In this document: in pieces, positions 10,468 to 19,573 of the stretch
Layout: every line of letters begins with the position of its first letter
Position numbering within the stretch: the stretch's first letter is position 1
Assembly: GCF_004522095.1 (NCBI RefSeq)
Contig: NZ_SPUI01000003.1
Location: 1 to 64,000 of the forward strand
Direction of reading: 5' to 3'
Origin: Nocardioides sp. 503
Lineage (GTDB): Bacteria; Actinomycetota; Actinomycetes; Propionibacteriales; Nocardioidaceae
Length of the DNA stretch: 64,000 bases
Program-made: the position numbers and the translations under genes
Notes under the pieces: generated by a model
What the model saw: the letters and a program-made list of their open reading frames with translations, nothing else
Database searches by the model: none
What the model was told of the DNA's origin: nothing

Positions 10468-11151
10468 ATGAGCAAGTCCTCGGTGTCCAAGCTGGTGCCC
10501 CAGGTGCCCTCCGTGGGCGCGAGCCGACGGGCGGCGTACTCCGCCTCCACCAAGCGCGCCCTGATCGACGTGGCGCAGACGCTGTTCACCGACCAGGGCT
10601 ACGCCGCGACCTCGCTGGACCAGATCGTCGGCGGCGCGCGGGTGACCAAGGGTGCGCTCTACCACCACTTCAGCGGCAAGCAGGCGCTCTTCGAGGCGGT
10701 CTTCGAGCGCGTCGAGAGCGACGCCGCCCAGGCCGTCAAGAAGGCGCTGCGCGGGCACCGTGACCCGTGGGACAAGGCCCGCGCCGGCCTGCGCGCCCAC
10801 CTCGAGGTCGTCCAGGAGCCCCGCTACCGCCGGATCGTGATCCAGGAGGGCCCCGCCATCCTCGGTTACGAGCGCTACCGCGAGCAGGAGGAGCGCTCGA
10901 CCTTCGCCAACGTCCTCGACATCGTCCAGTCGGTCCTCGCCGCCGGCAAGTGGGAGCTCGACGACGACATGCAGCAGACCTTCGCGCGGATCTTCTTCGG
11001 CGCCATGTCGTCCGCCGGCGAGGCCGTCTCCGGCTCCGAGGACCCGATCGCGGCGGCGGTCCGCGTCGAGACCGCCATCGGCTTCATCCTCGCCGGCTTC
11101 CAGATCCTGGTCGAGAACGACGTCCAGCTCCCCAACGCCCTCGCCGACTGA
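10468..11151 (+). CDS. TetR/AcrR family transcriptional regulator
   Basis: A 227-residue protein with a TetR helix-turn-helix at about residues 28-75 (FTDQGYAATSLDQIVGGARV, then TKGALYHHFSGKQALFEAVF) and a helical ligand-binding domain. TAAGGT (10455-10460) lies 7 nt before the ATG, fitting a leaderless transcript. It probably represses itself and the divergent gene through the dyad at 10356-10388; the ligand is unknown. Confidence 0.9.
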   Translation: MSKSSVSKLVPQVPSVGASRRAAYSASTKRALIDVAQTLFTDQGYAATSLDQIVGGARVTKGALYHHFSGKQALFEAVFERVESDAAQAVKKALRGHRDPWDKARAGLRAHLEVVQEPRYRRIVIQEGPAILGYERYREQEERSTFANVLDIVQSVLAAGKWELDDDMQQTFARIFFGAMSSAGEAVSGSEDPIAAAVRVETAIGFILAGFQILVENDVQLPNALAD

Positions 11152-11169
11152 CCCCACGCCGCAGCGTCC

Positions 11170-11262
11170 GTCGAGACCCCCTGACCCGAGGCGGGAGGCC
11201 GGGTGCGGGGGTCTCGACGTTCGCTCGCTGCGCTCGCTGCTCGACCAGCGGTTGGTCGACGC
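11170..11262. repeat. Intergenic inverted repeat and GTCTCGAC-type element
   Basis: GTCGAGACCCCC (11170-11181) pairs with GGGGGTCTCGAC (11207-11218), and a further dyad TCGACCA/TGGTCGA lies at about 11241-11259. The stretch GGTCTCGAC ... GCTCGACC (11210-11246) recurs in altered form at 52210-52261. It sits between convergent genes and may end transcription from both. Confidence 0.55.
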
Positions 11263-12276
11263 CTACTGGAAGGTGATGTTGCCGCCGTTGCCCTCAGGGA
11301 CGAGCTCGATCCAGGTCTTGCCGGCGGGGACGAGGAGCTTGCCGGCCTTGGTGGTCAGCTGGATCGGGGCCTTGAGGTTCTTCTTGGCCCAGGTCCCGCG
11401 GACCAGGCGGCCGTTGTGGAACAGCAGGGCGGCACCCTTGCCCTCGAACTTGGTCTCCGGGACGGGGTTGCCGGCCGGGTCGGTGTAGCCGGCGTCGCCG
11501 ACCTTGACCCGCAGCACCAGCACGGAGTCGGCCGGGAACTCGTCGCCGTCGGCGGCGAAGGTGTTCTCGTTGACGTAGCCCTTGTCGCGGAAGACCCAGT
11601 TGGTCGTGTGGCCGCCGGAGAAGCTGGCCGCGATGCTCGTGGCCTTCTGGCCCTTCGGCAGGTCGGCGGCGGTGCCCCACGGCAGGTAGTCGTCGGGTCG
11701 CGCGGCCTTGCCCTTGGCCAGCGTCGCGGTCTTGCTCATGTCGGTGAAGAGGTTGTAGGGGGCGCTGCGCCCGGAGTCGCGGTAGAAGCCCTTGGCGCCC
11801 TCCTGGAAGAACTCGATGCCGGCGCCCTGGATGCGACCGATGGTCACGGCCGCGGCGCCGCTGGTGACCATGGCGCCCTTGACGGGCGCCACGATGCCGA
11901 TGTCGCTCGCGCGCATCGAGCGCACCGGGCCCACGTCGCCGGGGATCTTGGAGTAGTAGAACGCCGCCAGGCGGGTGACCCCACCCTCGACGAGCTCCTC
12001 GACCACCAGGTCGGCCTTGCTCAGGCCGACCTGCGGCGCGCTGGAGGCGGTGTTGTCCATCTTGAGCACCATCACCGGGTGCTGCTTCTCGACCTGCTGG
12101 CCGTCCGGCACCTGCAGGCCCGTGAGCGGCCAGGTGTCGGGGACCTCCACCGCTGCCGAAGGCGCGGCCTCCGGCTCCTCCGACTCCTTGCCGCCGCCCT
12201 TGTCGTCGCCGCCGCAACCGGCGAGCAGCAGGGATCCGGACAGGACGATGCCGGCGAGCATGCGGGCAGAGCGCAT
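11263..12276 (-). CDS. DUF3048 (YerB-like) lipoprotein
   Basis: A 337-residue exported protein with a lipoprotein signal peptide (LSGSLLLAGCGG lipobox, Cys about 20), an acidic linker, then the DUF3048 domain, with KMDNTASSAPQVGLSKADLV and ELVEGGVTRLAAFYYS as typical stretches and a C-terminal DUF3048_C part. The role of the family is unknown; a cell-envelope function is inferred from location. ATG at 12276 begins the signal peptide, so the longer open frame is discarded. Confidence 0.9.
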   Translation of the reverse strand: MRSARMLAGIVLSGSLLLAGCGGDDKGGGKESEEPEAAPSAAVEVPDTWPLTGLQVPDGQQVEKQHPVMVLKMDNTASSAPQVGLSKADLVVEELVEGGVTRLAAFYYSKIPGDVGPVRSMRASDIGIVAPVKGAMVTSGAAAVTIGRIQGAGIEFFQEGAKGFYRDSGRSAPYNLFTDMSKTATLAKGKAARPDDYLPWGTAADLPKGQKATSIAASFSGGHTTNWVFRDKGYVNENTFAADGDEFPADSVLVLRVKVGDAGYTDPAGNPVPETKFEGKGAALLFHNGRLVRGTWAKKNLKAPIQLTTKAGKLLVPAGKTWIELVPEGNGGNITFQ

Positions 12277-12359
12277 GGCAGAACTCCAAACGTGTAGTGA
12301 TCGACTCGACTTCAGTGTCGCGTGCGGCGCGGCCCTCCCGGGGAGGCGCGCGGCGGTGA

Positions 12360-13127
12360 CTAGCCGAGCTTGGCGCCGCCGTCGACGTAGAGGGTCTGGC
12401 CGGTGATGTAGGAGGCCTCGTCGCTGCACAGGAACGCCGCCGCGGCGGCGATGTCCTCCGGGAAGCCGACCCGGCGCACCGGGTTGGCCTCGGCGTTGAG
12501 GGCGCGGAACTCGTCGACGTCCATCTTGAGGCGCGCGGCCGTGGCGTCGGTCATCTCGGTGGCGATGAAGCCGGGCGCGATGGCGTTGGCGTTGATGCCG
12601 AAGGGGCCCAGCTCGATGCCGAGCGTGCGGGTGAAGCCCTGGACGCCCATCTTGGCGGCGGAGTAGTTGGCCTGGCCGCGGTTGCCCAGCGCGGAGACGC
12701 TGGAGAGGTTGAGGATCTTGCCGTACTTCTGCGCGACGAAGTGCTTCTGGGCGGCCTTCGTCATCAGGAACGCACCCTTGAGGTGGACGCCCATGACCAG
12801 GTCCCAGTCGTCCTCGCTCATCTTGAAGAGCAGGTTGTCCCGGGTGATGCCGGCGTTGTTGACCAGGATGTGGATCCCGCCCAGCTCCTCCACCACGCGG
12901 GCGACCGCGGCGTCGACGGACCCACCGTCACTGACGTCGGCGCCGATGCCGACCGCCTTCGCGCCGTCGGTGAGCGGCAGCCGCGCGGCGGCCTCCGCGG
13001 CGGCGGTCTCGTCGAGGTCGATGATCGCGACCGACGCGCCCTCCTCGGCGAACCGCGTGGCGGTCCCGAAGCCGATGCCGCGCGCGGCCCCGGTGATGAC
13101 GGCGATGCGTCCGTCGAAGCGACCCAT
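12360..13127 (-). CDS. Short-chain dehydrogenase, 3-oxoacyl-ACP reductase (FabG-like)
   Basis: A 255-residue classical SDR: cofactor motif TGAARGIGFG, NNAG, catalytic Ser in NLSSVSALG, Tyr and Lys in YSAAKMG, and the C-terminal YITGQTLYVDGG. It resembles FabG-type reductases using NADPH on 3-oxoacyl thioesters, though such enzymes often serve other pathways. A GGAGAGC ribosome site precedes the ATG. It stands alone, so the pathway is unclear. Confidence 0.88.
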   Translation of the reverse strand: MGRFDGRIAVITGAARGIGFGTATRFAEEGASVAIIDLDETAAAEAAARLPLTDGAKAVGIGADVSDGGSVDAAVARVVEELGGIHILVNNAGITRDNLLFKMSEDDWDLVMGVHLKGAFLMTKAAQKHFVAQKYGKILNLSSVSALGNRGQANYSAAKMGVQGFTRTLGIELGPFGINANAIAPGFIATEMTDATAARLKMDVDEFRALNAEANPVRRVGFPEDIAAAAAFLCSDEASYITGQTLYVDGGAKLG

Positions 13128-13319
13128 GGTGAGCTCTCCTCGTGTGGCGAAGGGGGCGTGCGCCCCGGAACGCCCGCCACTCTAGAAGGCCGTGGCGCGA
13201 GGGTGCGGGGAGGGGCGGACCCCGCCGCTGCCGGTCCGCCCTGGAGCGCGTGCCGATCCTGACCGGCTCCTGACCGGCTGCTCACGGGTTCCTGACAAGT
13301 CGCTGCCAGGGTCGCGGTC

Positions 13320-14582
13320 ATGACTCGCACCTCGACGTCCCTGCGGACGTACTTGCCCTCCTCGAGGGCCCTGGTCCTGGGGCTCGCCCTGGTCCTCGGC
13401 CTCCTGGCGCCGACCCTTCTCCCTCCGGCGGGAGCGGCGCCTGCGGCGCGGGCCGCGGGGCACGAGCCGCGACCCGAGGCGCGGGTGCAGGTCCTGGAGT
13501 ACGACCTCGGCGACGCGGCCTTCCACGTCGCGGGCTTCCACGGCACGACCCGCGACGGAGCACCCTCCCAGCGCCTGGCTCCGATCGAGCTCACGGGCCG
13601 CGCCTACCTGCCGCCCCGGGCCGCGGGGCGGCACCTGTCCCTGGTCGTCATCGCGCACGGGCTCTTCTGGAGCTGCGCGGACCGGTCGAGCGGGCGCCCG
13701 GACATGGGCTGGCCCTGTCGCGGCCGCCTGCGTGCCATCCGCAGCGACCGCGGCTACGACTACCTCGGCCGGCACCTGGCGGCCCGGGGCTTCGCGGTGG
13801 TCTCGGTCGGCGCCAACGGGGTCAACGCCGGTGAGATGGGCGAGGTCGCCGACCGCGCGCGGGGCCAGGTGGTGTTCCGCCACCTCCGGCTCTGGCGCGA
13901 CCTGGTCGAGCGCGGGACCGGCCCGCTCGTCGACGCCCTGACCGACGCGCGCACGGGACGCCCGGTCCACCCCGACCTGCGCGACTCCGTCGACCTGCGC
14001 AACGTCGGGTTGCTCGGCCACTCGCGCGGCGGTCGTGGCGTGGTGTGGGCGGCCGCCGACTCCCACCGAGAGCGCGTGCCCGACGGGGTCCGGCTCCGGG
14101 CGGTCTTCGGGATGGCGGCGGCCGAGCCGCCCTTCATGGACCACGCCACCCGACGGCTCGAGGTGAGCGACCTGCCCCTGGCCACCTGGGCCGGGACGTG
14201 CGACGCCACCGGCCGCGACGAGTACAACGTGCTGGCCCAGCGGGTCGGCAACCCGGTCAACATCGGGCTGACCGTGCACGGCGCCAACCACAACAACCTC
14301 AACTCGCGGTGGGCCGGCGGCACGGGGCGGCCCGGCGCCGTGGACGACGCGCAGCACCCGGCCGGTCGACCCGGTCGGTGCTACGCGTGGGACCCCGAGG
14401 AGCTCGACGACACGCTGCGGCGCGGACCCGAGCAGCGGGTCGCCCAGGCCTACGTGCACGCGTTCTTCGCGCGCTACCTGCGCCACCAGCGTCGCTACGA
14501 CGCCGTCCTCAGCGGCCGGCGGCACCCGGTGCGCGGCCTCGCGGACGTCGACGTGCGCCGCTACCGCCCGGCACGGGACTAG
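13320..14582 (+). CDS. Secreted alpha/beta-hydrolase-like protein
   Basis: A 420-residue protein with a Sec-type signal peptide (hydrophobic stretch to about residue 45, ending in an Ala-rich cleavage region). The nucleophile elbow is GHSRGGRG, and the preceding VIAHGLFW segment fits an oxyanion region of an alpha/beta-hydrolase. It is probably an extracellular esterase or lipase-like enzyme; substrate unknown. Six cysteines could form disulfides. The stop overlaps the convergent HIT gene by 4 bp. Confidence 0.75.
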   Translation: MTRTSTSLRTYLPSSRALVLGLALVLGLLAPTLLPPAGAAPAARAAGHEPRPEARVQVLEYDLGDAAFHVAGFHGTTRDGAPSQRLAPIELTGRAYLPPRAAGRHLSLVVIAHGLFWSCADRSSGRPDMGWPCRGRLRAIRSDRGYDYLGRHLAARGFAVVSVGANGVNAGEMGEVADRARGQVVFRHLRLWRDLVERGTGPLVDALTDARTGRPVHPDLRDSVDLRNVGLLGHSRGGRGVVWAAADSHRERVPDGVRLRAVFGMAAAEPPFMDHATRRLEVSDLPLATWAGTCDATGRDEYNVLAQRVGNPVNIGLTVHGANHNNLNSRWAGGTGRPGAVDDAQHPAGRPGRCYAWDPEELDDTLRRGPEQRVAQAYVHAFFARYLRHQRRYDAVLSGRRHPVRGLADVDVRRYRPARD

Positions 14583-14989
14583 TCGAGGACGGCGCGCAGC
14601 CGGGCGGCGTACTCGGCCGACTCGGCGTCGGCGTACTTCGTGCGCGGCCAGAAGAACCCCCGCAGGCCGTCGCCCTTGGTGCGGGGCACGACGTGCAGGT
14701 GCAGGTGGGGCACGGACTGGCTGACGATGTTGTTCATCGCGACGAAGCTGCCCTGCGCGCCGAGGCCGTCGACGACGGCGGTGGCGATCCGCTGGGCGGC
14801 CGCGAGGAAGCCGTCGCGCAGCTCGGCCGGCAGGTCGGGCAGCGTCACCACGTGCCGGCGCGGCACCAGCAGGACGTGGCCCTTGAACACCGGGCGCCGG
14901 TCGAGGAACGCGAGGAAGTCGTCGTCGTCGAGGACGACGTCGGCGTCGGCCTCGCCGGCCACGATCGCGCAGAAGACACAGTCAGGCAT
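14579..14989 (-). CDS. HIT family (histidine triad) protein
   Basis: A 136-residue nucleotide hydrolase/transferase. The histidine triad HLHLHV is at about 95-100, and the N-terminal CVFCAIV cysteines plus the downstream pair of histidines suggest the zinc-binding HIT subtype. It probably acts on AMP-linked nucleotides. GATACT (14997-15002) lies 7 nt upstream of the ATG. Confidence 0.93.
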   Translation of the reverse strand: MPDCVFCAIVAGEADADVVLDDDDFLAFLDRRPVFKGHVLLVPRRHVVTLPDLPAELRDGFLAAAQRIATAVVDGLGAQGSFVAMNNIVSQSVPHLHLHVVPRTKGDGLRGFFWPRTKYADAESAEYAARLRAVLD

Positions 14990-15076
14990 GTCCGCGAGTA
15001 TCCTTCAGGGGCACAGGGTTTCGCGCGTCTTGGAGGTGGGTTCGACGCGCTGTCGACTCCTACCCTGAGGACCACC

Positions 15077-16318
15077 GTGTCGCCGCTCGCCTCCTACCGC
15101 CGCCTGCTCCACCTGGCCGGCCCCCTCTACGTCCTCGTGGCGTTCCTCGGCCGGCTGCCGCTGAGCATGAGCCAGATCGGCACCCTGCTGCTCGTATCCA
15201 GCGCCACCGACAGCTACGGCGCCGGCGGGCTGGCCGCCGGCGCGCTCGCGGTGGCCAACGCCGTCGGCTCCCCGCTCGCCGGCGGGCTCGCCGACCGGGT
15301 GGGCCAGCGTCCCGTCGTGCTCGTGCAGTCGCTCGCGGGGTCGGCCGGCCTGGTGCTGCTCGTGCTGCTCACGCGCGCCGAGGCCTCGTCGGCGGTCCTC
15401 ACCGCGACCGCCGCGGCGGCCGGGCTCATGCTGCCGCAGGTGGGCCCGCTGGCGCGGGTCCGCTGGCGGCCGATCACGAGCCCCGCCCGCGGTGGGCAGG
15501 AGCGGCTGATGGACGCGGCGTTCTCCTACGAGGGCGCCGCCGACGAGGCGTCCTTCGTGCTCGGCCCCGCCCTCGTGGGGCTGCTCGTGGCAGCCGTGTC
15601 GCCCGCGGCCGCCGTGCTGGTCGCCGCCGGCCTGCTCGTGGTCTTCGGCTGCGCCTTCGCCGTGCACCCGACCGCGCGGATGACCGGGCCCGCCGCCGCC
15701 CCGCTCGGCGGTCACGGGCCGATGCTGGGCCTGGTCTTCGTGGGCCTGCTCCTCGCCCAGCTGTGCATCGGGATGCTCTTCGGCTCGATCCAGACCGGCA
15801 CCACCGCCCTGACCACCGACGCCGGCCAGCCTGGGCTCGCCGGGATCGTCCACGCCTGCCTCGGGGTGGGCAGCGTGCTCGCCGGCCTCGCCACGGTGGC
15901 GCTCCCGCCGACGTTCGGCCAGGAGCGCCGGGTGCTCGTCTCGGCCGCGCTCCTGCTGCTGCTGGCCGCGCCGCTGCTGGTGGTGGACTCGGTCGGCGCC
16001 CTGGTCGCCGCGGTCCTGCTGCTGGGCTTCGGCGTGGCGCCGTACATGATCGGCGTCTTCAGCATCGGCGAGCGGGCCGTCCCCCCGACCCGCGTGGGGC
16101 TGGCGATGACGCTGCTGGCCGGCGCCACCGGCATCGGGTACGCCGTCGGGTCGGGCGTGGCCGGGCGGCTGGCCGACGACCGGGGCTACACCGCCGCGTT
16201 CGGGGTGACGGTCCTCGCCACCGCACTGGCGCTGGTCCTCGCCGCCGCCGGACAGCGACCCGCGCGTCGCCTGCTCGCGGCCCGCGCTCAGACGACCGCG
16301 GCGGCCTCGCCGGTCTGA
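15077..16318 (+). CDS. MFS transporter
   Basis: A 413-residue membrane protein with about 12 hydrophobic segments and GGLADRVGQRPVVLV in the loop 2-3 position. GTG at 15077 gives the first membrane segment soon after the start; the long upstream frame runs through the hydrolase gene in another frame and is discarded. TACCCT lies 10 nt before the start. Substrate unknown. The 3' end overlaps the convergent ABC exporter gene by 31 bp. Confidence 0.85.
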   Translation: MSPLASYRRLLHLAGPLYVLVAFLGRLPLSMSQIGTLLLVSSATDSYGAGGLAAGALAVANAVGSPLAGGLADRVGQRPVVLVQSLAGSAGLVLLVLLTRAEASSAVLTATAAAAGLMLPQVGPLARVRWRPITSPARGGQERLMDAAFSYEGAADEASFVLGPALVGLLVAAVSPAAAVLVAAGLLVVFGCAFAVHPTARMTGPAAAPLGGHGPMLGLVFVGLLLAQLCIGMLFGSIQTGTTALTTDAGQPGLAGIVHACLGVGSVLAGLATVALPPTFGQERRVLVSAALLLLLAAPLLVVDSVGALVAAVLLLGFGVAPYMIGVFSIGERAVPPTRVGLAMTLLAGATGIGYAVGSGVAGRLADDRGYTAAFGVTVLATALALVLAAAGQRPARRLLAARAQTTAAASPV

Positions 16319-18075
16319 ACCGCCCACAGGGCGGCGTAGGCGCCGCCGCGGGCGACCAGCTCGTCGTGGGTGCCGCTCTCGGTGATGCGGCCGGCGTCCA
16401 TGACCCAGATCCGGTCGGCGTGGCGCACGGTGGAGAGCCGGTGCGCGACCACCAGCGCCGTGCGTCGGGCACCGACCTCGGCGAGCGAGCGCTGGATGGC
16501 CGCCTCGGTCTCGTTGTCCACCGCGCTGGTCGCCTCGTCCAGCACCAGCACCGCCGGGTCGCGCAGCAGCGCCCGCGCGAGCGCGAGCCGTTGGCGCTGG
16601 CCCCCCGAGAGCGTCACTCCGCGCTCCGCCACGGGCGTGTCCAGCCCCTCGGGCAGCGCGTCGACGACGTCGAGCGCCGCGGCCTGCGCCGCGGCCCGAC
16701 GGATCTCCTCGCGCGACGCGTGCGGGGCGCCGTAGGCGATGTTGTCGGCGATCGTCCCGGCGAAGAGGAACACGTCCTGGGCGACGTAGCCCATCGAGCC
16801 GCGCAGCGAGTCCCAGTCGAGCTCGCGCATGTCCTGGCCGTCGAGGAGCACCGAGCCGGCGCGGGGGTCGTCGAAGCGCAGCACCAGGCGCAGCAGCGTC
16901 GACTTGCCCGACCCGGTCGGCCCCACCACGGCGTGCGTCTCGCCGGCAGGCACCACCAGGTCGATGCCGTGCAGCACGTCGGGGCCGTCGGCGTAGCCGG
17001 CCCGGACCCCGCGCAGCTCCAGGCGCCCGCCCACGGGGCGGGCCAGCACCGTGCTCCCGGCCGGCACCGTCACGGGCACGGCGAGCAGCGCGAGGATCCG
17101 CCCGGCCGAGGCCCGGCCGCGCTGGTAGAGGTCGAGCACCGTCGCGACCTCGGTGAGCGGCCACAGCAGTCGCTGGGTCATGAAGACCAGCACGGAGTAG
17201 AGGCCGACCGCGAGGTCGCCGCGCAGGGTGGCCCAGCCACCGAGCAGCAGGGTGCAGGTGAAGCCGGCGAGGATCGCCAGCCGGACCAGCGGCACGAAGG
17301 CCGCCGACGAGCGGATCGCCCGGGAGTTGGCGTCGCGGTAGGCCGCGGACACCGACGTGATCCGGTCGCGCTCGCGGTCCTCGGCGGTGAACGCCTTGAT
17401 GGTGGCGATCCCGCCGAGGTTGGCGGACAGGGCGCTCGACAGGTCCGAGACCGCCTCGCGCACCCGGGCGTAGAGCGGCTCGAGCCGGCGCTGGAAGACC
17501 AGCGAGCCCACCACGATGAGCGGGATCGGGAGGAACGCGAGCACCAGCAGGGTCCAGGACGAGGCCGCGAACACCGCGCCGACCAGCAGCACGTTGAGCA
17601 CGGTCTGCAGGATCGCCGGGGCGCCCACGTCGAGGAAGCGCTCCAGCTGGTTGACGTCGTCGTTGAGCGTGGCCAGCGTCGAGCCCGCCGGCCGGGCCTC
17701 GTGCCACCCCAGGTCGAGGTGCTGCACGTGGTCGTAGGCCTCGACCCTCAGGTCGTGCTCGACGCCCTGCGCCAGCCCGCGCCACAGCACGTCGGCGACG
17801 TACTCGGAGGCGGACTCGACCAGCCAGATGACCGCGTTGATGCCGGCCAGCCACGCCAGCTGGGTGTAGCGCGACTCGACGCCGAGCACCTCGCCGGCCA
17901 ACGAGTCCGAGCCGCGGACGACGACGTCGACGGCGGCGCCGATGAGCAGCTCCGGGACGACGTCGGCGACCTTGTTGAGCACGGACATCGACACCGCCCA
18001 CACGAAGCGGGAGCGGTAGCGGTGGTAGCGGCGCCACAGCTCGCGCAGCGGGGCTTCGGGCGGGGCGGTCGACAC
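16288..18075 (-). CDS. ABC exporter, fused permease and ATPase
   Basis: A 595-residue half-transporter: six membrane helices in residues about 30-320, then an ATPase with Walker A ([10 protein letters not shown]), signature [16 protein letters not shown], Walker [10 protein letters not shown] and the H-loop. It probably works as a homodimer exporting a lipid, peptide or siderophore. The GTG start is 2 nt from a perfect palindrome resembling a DtxR/IdeR iron box, in which TAGCCT (6 nt upstream of the GTG) can act as a leaderless -10. Iron-dependent expression is therefore likely; substrate is inferred only as possibly siderophore-related. Confidence 0.9.
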   Translation of the reverse strand: MSTAPPEAPLRELWRRYHRYRSRFVWAVSMSVLNKVADVVPELLIGAAVDVVVRGSDSLAGEVLGVESRYTQLAWLAGINAVIWLVESASEYVADVLWRGLAQGVEHDLRVEAYDHVQHLDLGWHEARPAGSTLATLNDDVNQLERFLDVGAPAILQTVLNVLLVGAVFAASSWTLLVLAFLPIPLIVVGSLVFQRRLEPLYARVREAVSDLSSALSANLGGIATIKAFTAEDRERDRITSVSAAYRDANSRAIRSSAAFVPLVRLAILAGFTCTLLLGGWATLRGDLAVGLYSVLVFMTQRLLWPLTEVATVLDLYQRGRASAGRILALLAVPVTVPAGSTVLARPVGGRLELRGVRAGYADGPDVLHGIDLVVPAGETHAVVGPTGSGKSTLLRLVLRFDDPRAGSVLLDGQDMRELDWDSLRGSMGYVAQDVFLFAGTIADNIAYGAPHASREEIRRAAAQAAALDVVDALPEGLDTPVAERGVTLSGGQRQRLALARALLRDPAVLVLDEATSAVDNETEAAIQRSLAEVGARRTALVVAHRLSTVRHADRIWVMDAGRITESGTHDELVARGGAYAALWAVQTGEAAAVV

Positions 18076-18077
18076 CG

Positions 18078-18095
18078 GGTAAGGCTAGCCTTACC
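18078..18095. promoter_or_regulatory. DtxR/IdeR-like iron box over the -10 of the ABC exporter
   Basis: GGTAAGGCTAGCCTTACC is an 18-bp perfect palindrome close to the DtxR/IdeR consensus (AGGTWAGSCTWACCT core). On the minus strand it contains TAGCCT (18082-18087), exactly 6 nt before the GTG start, so a repressor bound here would cover the promoter. Confidence 0.7.
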
Positions 18096-18109
18096 GGTGG
18101 GGGCCTCTG

Positions 18110-19492
18110 TCAGTGGCAGACCTCGGCGACGCAGGCGCGCGGCAGGACGACCCGGCCGTTGCGGGCGGCATCGAAGTGCTGCGTGTCGCCGTTGCCGTAG
18201 GTCCAGCGCAGCCCGTGGCTCGCCATGAGCCGTACGACGGCGTGGGAGGACGAGCGCCACGCCACCAGCGGGTGCGAGCGCGACTGCCACCAGCTGTTGG
18301 GGACCAGGCCCGTCGCGGAGCGGTAGGGGTTCTCCCAGGTGTTGACGTCCAGGGACCGGCCGTAGGAGTGGGGGGAGCGCACCCCCGGGCGGTTGACGAC
18401 CTGGCGGCAGTTGAACGCCGAGGTGTTGCCGGCCGCCATCGACTCGTAGTCGTCGCCCCCCTGGAGCCGGCCGGACCAGCCGAAGCGGTCGATGCGGTAC
18501 ATCGAGCGGATCGGGAAGCCGCGGCGGTACATCTCGGCGAGCGCCCCGCCGATCTGGTCGCTCGCGCCCGTGGCCGCGACGACCTCGCCGCGGTGGCGGT
18601 AGCCGTCGTAGCCCCAGTAGTTGACTCGTACCAGCCGCAGGCCGGCGCGGCCCACGGGGCAGCCGCGGTGCCAGCTCACGCCGGTCATCTGGTCCCAGAT
18701 GCCGTCCGGGATCGCGCTGACGCGGAGGTTGGCTCCGGTCCCCACGGCCCGGGCCTGCACGGGCAGCCTGACCCGCGGCCTGGGGGCGCCCTTCGGCAGG
18801 CGGACCGGCCGGCTCGGCGGCACGTTGTCGACGGCCCGGACGCCGCTGACGTCGGCGGAGACCCAGTCCAGGGAGGGCGCACGGACGCGGTAGCGGGTGT
18901 CGACGCGGGGCCGCAGCCGGATCTGCACCCGACCGTCGGAGCGCGTCGTGACCGACCCCGCGGCGCGCCAGCGCCGGCCGGCGGTGCGCCGCTGCAGCTG
19001 GACGGTCCCGACGACCGGCACGCCGGTCGTCGTCTGCCAGCGGACCCGGGCGGTGACCGAGCGCTCGTCGACGACGCGGCGCGGGACGGAGATGGAGGCC
19101 AGGCTGCGACGGCGGGTCAGGGGCGCGGCGACCACCGGCGAGACCGCCGGGGCGTACGTCGCGTCGCCGGCGTAGGACGCCCGCCAGACGTTGTCGCGCG
19201 CGGCCCGTCGCAGCACCTGGCCGAGCGGCGCGGCGCCGGCCGCGTCCGTCGTGACCGTGCCGGCCGGCTGCCAGACACCGGCGACCTGGCGCTCGACGAG
19301 CACCTGCGCGCCGTCCAGCGGCGACCCGCCGCTGTGGGTCAAGGTCACCGTGAGGTTGGTCGAGGCGTCGGCGTAGCCGCCGGGCGCGGTCAGCGTGAGC
19401 GCCGTCGGCGCGGGCGCCGCGGCGCTCGCCGGCACCGCCGTCACCGCGAGCAGGACCGACACGACTGCGACCACCCAGCGCCCGAACGACAT
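18110..19492 (-). CDS. Secreted M15-family peptidase (VanY/D-Ala-D-Ala carboxypeptidase-like)
   Basis: A 460-residue exported protein: signal peptide (about 1-28, ending ASAAAP), one or two Ig-like/Big-type beta domains (about 30-235), then an M15 peptidase domain. Zinc ligands are visible in SPHSYGRSLDVN (His, Asp) and GNGDTQHFD (His). It probably trims peptidoglycan peptides outside the membrane. The start at 19492 begins the signal peptide; the longer open frame is antisense to the epimerase gene. The stop lies just upstream of the iron box and the ABC gene, but the two need not be cotranscribed. Confidence 0.85.
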   Translation of the reverse strand: MSFGRWVVAVVSVLLAVTAVPASAAAPAPTALTLTAPGGYADASTNLTVTLTHSGGSPLDGAQVLVERQVAGVWQPAGTVTTDAAGAAPLGQVLRRAARDNVWRASYAGDATYAPAVSPVVAAPLTRRRSLASISVPRRVVDERSVTARVRWQTTTGVPVVGTVQLQRRTAGRRWRAAGSVTTRSDGRVQIRLRPRVDTRYRVRAPSLDWVSADVSGVRAVDNVPPSRPVRLPKGAPRPRVRLPVQARAVGTGANLRVSAIPDGIWDQMTGVSWHRGCPVGRAGLRLVRVNYWGYDGYRHRGEVVAATGASDQIGGALAEMYRRGFPIRSMYRIDRFGWSGRLQGGDDYESMAAGNTSAFNCRQVVNRPGVRSPHSYGRSLDVNTWENPYRSATGLVPNSWWQSRSHPLVAWRSSSHAVVRLMASHGLRWTYGNGDTQHFDAARNGRVVLPRACVAEVCH

Positions 19493-19573
19493 GGGAGGAG
19501 TCTCCCCGACGCGCAGTGACGGCTGGGCCCCTCCCCCGGCGTGTCGGTGCGAGCCACCCCGCATGATGGGCGC

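Noticed and set aside
15005..18037. A 1010-codon minus-strand frame across the MFS and ABC genes
   Set aside because: It is antisense to one real gene and out of frame with the other, with low-complexity Arg/Gly/Pro translation.
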